14,070 nucleotides of DNA from Thermoplasmata archaeon (GTDB lineage: Archaea > Thermoplasmatota > Thermoplasmata > Thermoplasmatales > Thermoplasmataceae). The DNA lies in the NCBI GenBank assembly GCA_021850835.1, contig JAJZKS010000018.1, positions 1 through 14,070 of the forward strand, written 5' to 3'. Below, piece after piece: positions 1 through 6,519 of this stretch (the first letter of the stretch is position 1; every line of letters begins with the position of its first letter). The notes below the pieces were generated by a model. The model did not search any database. It was given only the letters and a program-made list of their open reading frames with translations, and was not told the DNA's origin. The translations under genes were made by a program, and so were the position numbers.

Positions 1-735
1 GGGAAGGAACCTGTCATACTTGGAGAAGAGCACTGGCACCCGGGAAGGCCACATGAAAAAGGCATTAAGTCTGCATACGAACATTCGGACAGGCCATTTT
101 TCATCAAGTGGCAAAACTCGCTCATACCACTTGAGCTTGATGAGACTTATCCTGTGGAACAGATAATAACCGCTGGAGGCGATCTTCCCCCAGAGGATGC
201 AAAAACGCCTCTCAGTGAGCTTCAACTTTCAGAATCAAAGATCAGGGATTTCGATATAGACCGCGTCAGGGTCGTGGCAGATTACCAGTTCGGACCCGGA
301 ACCGGTGTAAAGCTTTTCCCTGATGATACAGTGGTAACAAGGTCAAGGAATACGGGAAGGATCAGGGGAATTTTCCTCAATGGTGAGTTGCTTGCAACAC
401 TCAGGGCACACGACGGTTTCTTCACCATGACCATTGCTGGTGCCAGAAAGTTAAAAGATGCCTGCCCGGCCCCTTCCCACAGAATAGTAGTTACTGATGA
501 CAGTGCAGAATTCAATTCAAAAGGATTCAACGTCTTTTTCAAGTTCATTGAATCAAATGATGAATCCATTATAGCTGGAAATGAAGTACTGGTGGTAAAC
601 AGCCGGGATGACCTGGTTGCAGTTGGGAAGAGTGTCCTTTCAGGAAGGGAAATTAAGCACTTCAAGTCAGGCGTCGCGGTGAAAGTTCACAAAGGTACCC
701 AGCAAGGGGAAGAAAAGGAAACCGAATCCGATTAG
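1..735 (+). CDS. tgtA: Archaeosine tRNA-guanine transglycosylase family protein, C-terminal part (5' truncated)
   Basis: Frame 1 is open from the first base to the TAG at 733-735, so this is the last 244 residues of a longer protein. The piece has a P-L-E-L-D-E-T-Y-P-V segment (about residues 41-50), then a block with ADYQFGPGTG, a TGRIR element and RAHDGFFT, and a C-terminal PUA domain (about residues 190-230, VAVGKSVLSGREI...VKVHKG). This order is typical of the C-terminal domains of archaeal TgtA, which inserts preQ0 at G15 of tRNA; the PUA domain binds the acceptor end. The paralogue ArcS (archaeosine synthase) shares these C-terminal domains, and the catalytic N-terminal domain that would separate them lies outside the window. 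The last residues (QQGEEKETESD) are an acidic tail. A GTG at 154 is internal and is not the start. The stop overlaps the stop of the convergent transporter gene. Confidence 0.75.
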   Translation, partial: GKEPVILGEEHWHPGRPHEKGIKSAYEHSDRPFFIKWQNSLIPLELDETYPVEQIITAGGDLPPEDAKTPLSELQLSESKIRDFDIDRVRVVADYQFGPGTGVKLFPDDTVVTRSRNTGRIRGIFLNGELLATLRAHDGFFTMTIAGARKLKDACPAPSHRIVVTDDSAEFNSKGFNVFFKFIESNDESIIAGNEVLVVNSRDDLVAVGKSVLSGREIKHFKSGVAVKVHKGTQQGEEKETESD

Positions 736-1631
736 GCCCCATTATTGTTCAGGGAGGTCACCCTTCTTCCTTTGAGGTATTTGTCTAGAGACGTCAGGAA
801 CATTGCCATTATCATCACTGCACCCCCCAGGATCACATATATGCCCAGATGCTCATGTGCGAGAACAACTGCTGCAAGTGCAGCGAAAATAGGTTCCGCA
901 ACAAAGATTATGCCTGCTGCGGTTGGTTCCACGTAAATAAGGGCAACTGTACTGACATAATAGCCAAAGACACTCCCGAAGATCGCTGTGAAGATTATTG
1001 CAAATGCCACGTAAAGGTTTACACTACCCAATCCGCCGGGGGTGAATGGAATGGAAATGGTGGAAAATACGGTGACAGCCGCTATCTGGTAGAATGTAAA
1101 GGTAGATGAGTTGATGTTTCTCGAATGCTTTGAGACATAGGCGATTTGCAGAGCATATCCCACTGCGCAAATAAGTGTCAGGAGATCGCCCAGTTCGGTG
1201 CCAAGATTGCTGAGAGAGCCAATTGACATAAGAATGAGTCCCCCAAAGGCAATTATGGAGGAAAAAAGGTCCACTCTGGAGACTTTTGTCTTCAGGTAGA
1301 GGTATGACATGAGCGGGAGGATGACAACGTATGCCCCGGTAATAATTCCAGAAGCTGCTGCACTTGTGTATTCAAGGCCAACAGTCTGGAAATAATAGCC
1401 AATAAAAAGGAGGAACCCTGCAACCATTCCGTGCTTTATGTTGGTTGGGGACAGGAAACCCTTTCCTCTCCTTACGAAGAAAGCCATCATTATGGTAGCT
1501 GCCAGGAACCGCAGTGCAAGAAATGGGCCCGGGCCTATATATCCAAGCGCCACCTTGACCACCGGGAAGGTAACCCCCCAAAAGAAAGTCACCAGGAGCA
1601 GCATTCCCATGTAGAAAATTTTTCTATCCAT
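732..1631 (-). CDS. DMT superfamily (EamA) membrane transporter
   Basis: This 299-residue protein is almost wholly hydrophobic, with about ten predicted membrane helices (first about residues 6-26, last about 262-281). It shows two EamA-type repeats: the first has FFWGVTFPVVK near residues 16-26 and ALRFLAA at 39-45; the second ends in YVEPTAAGIIFVAEPIFAA (about 233-251), the usual signature before the last two helices. Length and topology fit drug/metabolite transporters, which export or import small metabolites across the cytoplasmic membrane; the substrate cannot be read from sequence. The ATG at 1631 is preceded by an AGGGAAG purine stretch, a plausible ribosome binding site, and a second Met lies at codon 8. 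It lies 49 bases downstream of the geranylgeranyl reductase homologue on the same strand, so the two are probably one transcript. The C-terminal tail is short and basic, then polar (LKGRRVTSLNNNGA). Confidence 0.85.
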   Translation of the reverse strand: MDRKIFYMGMLLLVTFFWGVTFPVVKVALGYIGPGPFLALRFLAATIMMAFFVRRGKGFLSPTNIKHGMVAGFLLFIGYYFQTVGLEYTSAAASGIITGAYVVILPLMSYLYLKTKVSRVDLFSSIIAFGGLILMSIGSLSNLGTELGDLLTLICAVGYALQIAYVSKHSRNINSSTFTFYQIAAVTVFSTISIPFTPGGLGSVNLYVAFAIIFTAIFGSVFGYYVSTVALIYVEPTAAGIIFVAEPIFAALAAVVLAHEHLGIYVILGGAVMIMAMFLTSLDKYLKGRRVTSLNNNGA

Positions 1632-1680
1632 TGGCTTCCCTTGAGAATTTTAGGCTATAGATAACATTTATGCCATATGT

Positions 1681-2811
1681 TCAGGAAAACAGATTCAGTA
1701 GGATTGAAGGGTGTCTTGCAACCACTGACATAACAAGCCTGGAAGGGTAGTCGATATCGCCCACGCTATTTATGGTCTCCAGCACTTTCTGGGAAGAAAG
1801 TACCCTGTAAACAGCCCTGAGAGAATTGTCACTGAGCCGGGCGAACATTCTCTGCACGAGCCCATCCATCCAGAGTTCCCTTCCAATCTCAGACTTCCAG
1901 TAATTCTGGTATCTAGATAAGTAATTAACACTGTAATCCTCCTTTTCAAATGCCTCTGTTAAAGCTCTTGCTGCATGTTTAGCAGACACGATCCCCGTGT
2001 AAATCCCGCCACCGGTTAGTGGTTTCACTATGCCTCCGGCATCCCCGACAAGTAGTGATCTTTGCCCATAAGTCTTCTTCAGATAGGATATTGGAATCGG
2101 GGCCCCATTTATTCCAAGGACAGCATCCTTTGGAAAAAACTTTGAAAGCGTTTCATAATAGGACCTGGTGCCCGAACCTATTGTTCCAACACCTATCCGG
2201 GATATATTCCCTGTTGGAACAGCCCAGGCAAAGAAACCCTTTGAAACATTTGATCCGAGGTATACAGACACGCTGTCCTGATCTTCCATCTTGAATGCGG
2301 AATCCACCTGATACGTTGATACAACTCTTTTGGGTTTTTCCGGATAAAGGTCTTTTCTAACTATGCTGTTTGCACCATCAGCGCCTATTACAACATTTGC
2401 CCTTTCTGTTTTCATTTCTCCGTTTTCACGGAACTTCACTTCGGCAAAATCCTTCCCGGCAGACACTGAACTTACCCTGGCGTTCACCTTAAGATCCGCG
2501 CCTGAATCGACAGCCATTGCTGAGACGTCCTTGTCAAATGCGTCCCTGTAAATCACAATGGTCTCCTCTGTTTTTTCAATGTGGAGCGGTTCCTCAGCTG
2601 GAAAATAGACATTTGCCCCCCGTACCCTGTTTGCGATGGAAGTACTTTTTACGTAACTGAAGACTCTGTTTGTGACAACACCCGTGCAGTCTACCGGCCT
2701 GCCCACCTCTGGATGTTCCTCAAGATTGAGGACCTGGAACCCTTTCTTGGAAAGAAGATGGGCCAGATAGGAACCCGACGGGCCTGCACCAACCACGATG
2801 GCGTCCTTCAC
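1681..2811 (-). CDS. Geranylgeranyl reductase family FAD-dependent oxidoreductase
   Basis: About 376 residues, usual for the family. Numbering from the GTG start, it has an N-terminal FAD-binding GxGxxG (8-13, GAGPSG), a conserved Cys at 42 (PVDCTG), a GADG motif at 143-146, a KGFFAWAVP segment at 191-199 matching the family's substrate-pocket YxWxFP motif, and GDAGGIVKPLTGGGI at 256-270. The family saturates geranylgeranyl chains of archaeal membrane lipids; other members act on menaquinone or related isoprenoids. Thermoplasmata often carry several paralogues, so the exact substrate is uncertain. The Cys context differs from the RCGE form I remember for the characterised Thermoplasma enzyme. 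The start is a choice between TTG at 2817 and GTG at 2811; GTG is preferred because the TATA-like element at 2833-2838 sits about 24 bases before it, fitting a leaderless mRNA. The transporter gene follows on the same strand. Confidence 0.85.
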   Translation of the reverse strand: MKDAIVVGAGPSGSYLAHLLSKKGFQVLNLEEHPEVGRPVDCTGVVTNRVFSYVKSTSIANRVRGANVYFPAEEPLHIEKTEETIVIYRDAFDKDVSAMAVDSGADLKVNARVSSVSAGKDFAEVKFRENGEMKTERANVVIGADGANSIVRKDLYPEKPKRVVSTYQVDSAFKMEDQDSVSVYLGSNVSKGFFAWAVPTGNISRIGVGTIGSGTRSYYETLSKFFPKDAVLGINGAPIPISYLKKTYGQRSLLVGDAGGIVKPLTGGGIYTGIVSAKHAARALTEAFEKEDYSVNYLSRYQNYWKSEIGRELWMDGLVQRMFARLSDNSLRAVYRVLSSQKVLETINSVGDIDYPSRLVMSVVARHPSILLNLFS

Positions 2812-2832
2812 AGGCAAGTAGTGACTTCCTGC

Positions 2833-2838
2833 TTAAAA
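2833..2838 (-). promoter_or_regulatory. Candidate TATA box for the reductase-transporter unit
   Basis: On the minus strand the sequence reads TTTTAA within ACGTTTTAAGC, centred about 24 bases upstream of the GTG at 2811. This is the spacing expected for a leaderless archaeal transcript. Support is position and composition only. Confidence 0.35.
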
Positions 2839-2890
2839 CGTTTGACTTTCTGCAGTTTGGCCCCATTTTTTCTTGTCAGCCAGAAAGTGA

Positions 2891-2900
2891 TTTATCATTA
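2891..2900 (+). promoter_or_regulatory. Candidate TATA box for the MoxR cluster
   Basis: TTTATCATTA is centred about 28 bases before the ATG at 2923, consistent with a leaderless mRNA. A second A/T block (TTTTAAAT, 2908-2915) is too close to the start to serve unless transcription begins inside the gene. The 105-base gap between the divergent genes must hold both promoters. Confidence 0.4.
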
Positions 2901-2922
2901 AACGACATTTTAAATGTGACAG

Positions 2923-3963
2923 ATGAAAGAGATTAGACCCGGGGAACTGAGAAATATACTTCTTGAAGTTGCATTCAAAGGCCGGCTGCCAGTTATGATT
3001 TGGGGAGCTCCCGGCATAGGAAAATCCCAGATAGTAAGGGAGACCGCTGCTGAATATGGACTCTCAATGCTTGACCTCAGGCTCAACTACTACGAGGAAT
3101 CCGATCTCCTGGGAATCCCGGTAAAAACTGAACTAGGCATGGAGTTCATAAAATATTCCCAACTTCCTTCCTCTGGAAAAGGTGTCTGGTTCCTGGACGA
3201 ACTTACCCATGCAAGAACATCCCTACAGGGTTTGGTTTTTCAGTTAATACAGGACAATGCAATAGAATCTTACTCAGTGCCTGAGGGTTGGAGGCATTTT
3301 GTGGCCGCTTCAAATCTTGCTTCCCACAGAAGCATTTCAAATCCAATGCCCAGTGGTCTCAGGAGCAGGTTTACAGGCGGACATTACATCCTTTTGCCCG
3401 ATCTTGGGGACTGGACTGCTTGGGCAACATCTCACGGCGTTGACAGCAGGATAATTTCCTTCGTCACTTACATGGAAAAGATGGACAGAAAGCCTTGGCT
3501 TTTCAGATTGGATGGTTCTGAGCCGATGCTTACACCAAGGAACTGGGCTATTGGGATCAATTATGCCGTCTCCAATTTTCAGGGCGATCTGCTTGAGAAC
3601 ACAATCATGGGAATGATCGGTGAGGAAAACGGCATTGAACTTTTGCAATACCTGAAGGCATCTTCTGACATGCCCGACTTGAACAGGATCCTGGAGGGAG
3701 ATCTTTCGTGGTTCAAGGCAGAGCATGATCCTTCAAGATACTACCTGTTAATAAGCAGCCTTGGGAAGGAAGCTGCAAGAAATCATCTGAATCTGGACAG
3801 GATTCTTGGCATTGTCCTTAGTCTTAAGGATGAGTATGCTGCACAGGCCTTTTCGCTTATTACAAGGACTGTCCCAAGAGACTGGCTCCTGGAAAGCAAA
3901 TTCTTATCAGATAACCTGGGGAAATTCAAGGAGATATTGGGCGGGATCGATGTCAAATTCTGA
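2923..3963 (+). CDS. MoxR-type AAA+ ATPase
   Basis: A 346-residue protein with a complete AAA+ core: Walker A GAPGIGKS (28-35), Walker B VWFLDEL (88-94, D92/E93), sensor 1 Asn131 in AASN, a likely arginine finger in GLRSRF (145-150) and sensor 2 Arg206 in TPRNW. The C-terminal third (about 210-346) is a helical lid and extension. MoxR ATPases assemble into rings and work with a VWA-domain partner to remodel or activate client proteins in the cytoplasm, often by helping metal or cofactor insertion; the client here is unknown. The next gene encodes exactly such a VWA partner and overlaps this one by 14 bases, arguing for translational coupling and a joint complex. The ATG at 2923 is placed by the upstream TATA-like element. 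Nothing in the ATPase motifs looks broken. Confidence 0.9.
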   Translation: MKEIRPGELRNILLEVAFKGRLPVMIWGAPGIGKSQIVRETAAEYGLSMLDLRLNYYEESDLLGIPVKTELGMEFIKYSQLPSSGKGVWFLDELTHARTSLQGLVFQLIQDNAIESYSVPEGWRHFVAASNLASHRSISNPMPSGLRSRFTGGHYILLPDLGDWTAWATSHGVDSRIISFVTYMEKMDRKPWLFRLDGSEPMLTPRNWAIGINYAVSNFQGDLLENTIMGMIGEENGIELLQYLKASSDMPDLNRILEGDLSWFKAEHDPSRYYLLISSLGKEAARNHLNLDRILGIVLSLKDEYAAQAFSLITRTVPRDWLLESKFLSDNLGKFKEILGGIDVKF

Positions 3964-5173
3964 TGCTCTGTTAAGAGGCATAAGGACAAGGCTTCTTATT
4001 TCATACCCTTTCTTCGGTTCTGCAGTTTCAGACTTCAATTTCGTGCCTGACAGTAAGGTGAAAAGATTCCATTCTGATGGGCGTTCTATCCTATTCAATG
4101 AGGAGTTTGTAGAAGATTCTACTCCACATGAGCTTGCCTATTGGCTCTGCAGAGAGATTCTACACCTTACAATGGACTATGGGGATAGGAAAAAGCATAG
4201 AAGCAGGCTCCTTTGGGCGCTGTCGGCTGAATACTGCGTGAACTCAATACTTGCTCATGAAGGGCTTGACAGGGGTGTGCGAGTAAGATTCTACAGGCGG
4301 GATTTTTCGGGGAAGTCTGCGGAAGAAATTTATTCCATTCTAGTAAGGGAGTCCATTAAGAGCGGGAATCTCAGGGATATTGAGGACTTGGACGGAAAAA
4401 TATACGGCCTTGATACAGAACCTGATTTTGATGACATAGAACAGAGCCTGTCAGGCGTTGCGAAAATCATGTGCCTCAATTTCGATGACCTTTCAGAAAT
4501 TCTGAAGGAATCGCTGAAAAGAGGCACCGAATACGGCAACTATAGGGCCAAGACCTTAGAGATGCTTACCAAAGCCAGGTTATCCGAACGCACTTTAGGA
4601 AATAGGGGATTCTCGGTAGATTTGCCCATCACGGCCAAGAGTATTGAAAGCGTCAGATGGGAGGACATCCTTTCAGAATATGCATTCAATGACAGAGAAT
4701 CCCACTCCTACAGAAGATTCCAGAGAAAATACGTCAGCAACGGCATATTTCTGCCCCAGAGATTCCACCTGTTCAACAATGTAATCATCTGTATTGACGT
4801 ATCTGCTTCCATTGGGGAAAGTACCCTTTCAACATTCTTTTCCGATGTACTTTACCTCATAGGATCAAGACAACAGGACATCTCAGTAAGGCTTATACAG
4901 ATCGACGCCAAGATACAGAGTGATGTGTTTGTGACAGCTGCTTCAGAATTAAGCTCCATTTTAAGGCGGAAAGGTTTCGGGGGCACAGATTTCAAACCCC
5001 TTTTCGACCTGCTGGACCAAGAGAACAATTCAGAACCGGTTGTTATATTCACTGATGGAAGAGCGAATTTTCCAGAAACAGAACCAGATGGATATGATGT
5101 CATATGGGTAACCACAGACTTGAAAATGCCCTGGGGCTTCAACATAGAATACGGTGGGATAATTGAAGCTTAA
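3950..5173 (+). CDS. DUF2201/COG3864-like protein: degenerate metallopeptidase-like N-terminus plus VWA-like domain
   Basis: The reading frame is open from further upstream, but the ATG at 3950 (protein MSNSDALLRG..., 407 residues) is preferred because it overlaps the ATPase gene by only 14 bases. The N-terminal region (about 10-105) resembles the putative metallopeptidase domain of COG3864: LLISYPFFG, then CREILHLT where the family has HExxH, then WALSAEYCVN where the family has a WNIAAD..N-like block. Here the first ligand His is Arg68, with only Glu69 and His72 kept. A helical charged linker follows (about 125-260). The C-terminal VWA-like domain has a full MIDAS: D283-x-S285-x-S287, Thr346 in GGTD, and Asp369 in FTDG. 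VWA domains of this type bind a divalent metal and partner proteins and pair with MoxR ATPases. It probably acts as the adaptor of the upstream ATPase; peptidase activity looks unlikely. Confidence 0.82.
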   Translation: MSNSDALLRGIRTRLLISYPFFGSAVSDFNFVPDSKVKRFHSDGRSILFNEEFVEDSTPHELAYWLCREILHLTMDYGDRKKHRSRLLWALSAEYCVNSILAHEGLDRGVRVRFYRRDFSGKSAEEIYSILVRESIKSGNLRDIEDLDGKIYGLDTEPDFDDIEQSLSGVAKIMCLNFDDLSEILKESLKRGTEYGNYRAKTLEMLTKARLSERTLGNRGFSVDLPITAKSIESVRWEDILSEYAFNDRESHSYRRFQRKYVSNGIFLPQRFHLFNNVIICIDVSASIGESTLSTFFSDVLYLIGSRQQDISVRLIQIDAKIQSDVFVTAASELSSILRRKGFGGTDFKPLFDLLDQENNSEPVVIFTDGRANFPETEPDGYDVIWVTTDLKMPWGFNIEYGGIIEA

Positions 5174-5570
5174 CGCAATCATAGAGTCACTTTCTGAACA
5201 GCTGCGGAGACCCTGGATACTTTCAACTATTAACGAAGCCGGAGGATTTCTTGTTCACTCTGATCCAAGGGTTGATTTCCTAATCCGAAAAACTGGTGGA
5301 ATGGAATATCAACACAGTGCGATGCCTCTTCTGGATGTTAAGTTCACAGACAGCTTTATGTTCGCACTGGAGCTGGACACTGGAAACGCAATATTTCAGG
5401 CGGGAAGGTTCACATTGCATCAGGATTCCCTCTGGCTTTTTGAAAGGAAACTTGAATTGCCTGAACCGGAGAAATTTTCAACAGAGAAAATTCTGAGAAT
5501 TGAGATCACAGTACCTCCTGAAGAGGATCTTCAACGTGGCAGGGTATCTGATTTTCTTGATAAGATGTAA
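5163..5570 (+). CDS. Uncharacterised 135-residue protein, third gene of the MoxR-VWA cluster
   Basis: I do not recognise this family. The frame begins right after an in-frame TAA at 5160-5162, so the TTG at 5163 is the earliest possible start; a GGTGGGA stretch just upstream can act as ribosome binding site. The gene overlaps the VWA gene by 11 bases, implying coupled translation. The protein is soluble, with no signal peptide or membrane segment: an N-terminal helix (IIESLSEQLRRPW), a probably beta-rich middle (about 28-95, with alternating hydrophobic residues such as FMFALELDTGNAIFQAG and SLWLFERKLELP) and an acidic C-terminus (PPEEDLQRGRVSDFLDKM). No Cys is present and no metal-binding pattern is evident. 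Position suggests an accessory subunit or client-specific adaptor of the ATPase-VWA pair; this is inference from context only. Confidence 0.7.
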   Translation: MKLNAIIESLSEQLRRPWILSTINEAGGFLVHSDPRVDFLIRKTGGMEYQHSAMPLLDVKFTDSFMFALELDTGNAIFQAGRFTLHQDSLWLFERKLELPEPEKFSTEKILRIEITVPPEEDLQRGRVSDFLDKM

Positions 5571-5606
5571 AAATATCAAGCTACAACTGAATCCCCCTAA
5601 CGCGAT

Positions 5607-5620
5607 GAAAGGTTTAAATT
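5607..5620 (+). promoter_or_regulatory. BRE and TATA box of the dehydrogenase gene
   Basis: GAAAGG (5607-5612, BRE-like) runs directly into TTTAAATT (5613-5620), centred about 25 bases before the ATG at 5642. No Shine-Dalgarno stretch precedes the ATG (the sequence is TCTTTTTCTCT), so a leaderless transcript starting at or near the ATG is the simplest reading. Confidence 0.65.
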
Positions 5621-5641
5621 AAGCACAATATCTTTTTCTCT

Positions 5642-6517
5642 ATGAAAGCCACCATTATGCACGATGTCAGCCCAGAAGTTGCAGAAAAGTGCAGCAAAAT
5701 AACAGGCATTGAAGTCTCAATACAGAAACCTGAAGATGCAGAAATCCAGATTATATTGCCCAGATTTGTTCCAACGGACAAACTAAAGGCAGTCCAGACC
5801 ATAAGTGCAGGGGTCGACCATCTTGAGTTCAACAAGCTTCCCCCGAATGTTGAAGTATTCAGCAACGCCGGTGCCTTCTCTGACCCAGTGGCCGAACATG
5901 CTTTTGCAATGATGCTGGCACATGAAAAGAAGATCTGCCAGTTTTTCTCCGATACCGGAAGCGGGAACTATAGGAAGGATAAGGTGGGTTCTCTGTGGGG
6001 AAGGACTATGGGCGTGCTGGGCCATGGTGGCATTGGCAGAAGCTGCGCCAGAATTGCAAAGGCTTTTGGCATGAACGTAAATGCATTCACTCGTACCCCC
6101 AGGGAAGACAGGAATGTGGATTTTTTCATGGATACAGCGGAAGAACTGGTCAGCAATTGCGATGTTCTCCTGATTGCACTTCCAAAGACAAAGGAAACCA
6201 TGGGTATTGTGGACAAGTCTCTCCTGGCCAGATTCCGGGGAGACATGATCGTGAATGTTGCCCGTGCAGATATCGTGGTTGAAGGCGATCTACGGCACTT
6301 CCTTACAGGAAACCCTGGAAAGGTCTACCTCACAGATGTGTGGTGGAACGAACCAGAGGTCGCTTTCCCAATACCTGAGAATGCATACCTCACGCCTCAC
6401 GTTGGTGGCATCTCAAGAGAATCGGCAGACAATGCAATTTACAGGGCCTGCGAGAATGTCAGAAGGTATCTGGGAGGGCAACCCGAAAACCGGGTAAGAA
6501 TAAATGAATACAGGTAA
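5642..6517 (+). CDS. D-isomer-specific 2-hydroxyacid dehydrogenase
   Basis: A 291-residue enzyme with the two-domain layout of the family. The nucleotide-binding domain carries GHGGIG (127-132) within GVLGHGGIGRSCARIAKAFG. The catalytic triad is present: Arg208 (VNVARADIV), Glu237 (DVWWNEPE) and His253 (TPHVGG). After the second beta strand of the Rossmann fold the residues are T150-R151-T152 rather than an acidic residue, which usually indicates preference for NADPH over NADH. The family interconverts 2-oxoacids and D-2-hydroxyacids (glyoxylate, hydroxypyruvate, pyruvate and branched-chain analogues); the substrate cannot be assigned. At 291 residues it is short for the family (commonly 310-335), with a compact N-terminal domain. 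It has its own promoter, and its stop lies two bases from the stop of the convergent polymerase gene. Phosphoglycerate dehydrogenase is less likely because no C-terminal regulatory domain is present. Confidence 0.88.
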   Translation: MKATIMHDVSPEVAEKCSKITGIEVSIQKPEDAEIQIILPRFVPTDKLKAVQTISAGVDHLEFNKLPPNVEVFSNAGAFSDPVAEHAFAMMLAHEKKICQFFSDTGSGNYRKDKVGSLWGRTMGVLGHGGIGRSCARIAKAFGMNVNAFTRTPREDRNVDFFMDTAEELVSNCDVLLIALPKTKETMGIVDKSLLARFRGDMIVNVARADIVVEGDLRHFLTGNPGKVYLTDVWWNEPEVAFPIPENAYLTPHVGGISRESADNAIYRACENVRRYLGGQPENRVRINEYR

Positions 6518-6519
6518 GA

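Noticed and set aside
282..665. A 127-residue frame on the minus strand opposite the transglycosylase.
   Set aside because: It is antisense to a well-supported PUA-domain protein, has no recognisable domain and no promoter or ribosome binding site.
3806..3949. Upstream extension of the VWA frame to an ATG at 3806.
   Set aside because: It would overlap the ATPase gene by 158 bases; the peptide is low in family-like features, and the segment is explained by the ATPase frame.
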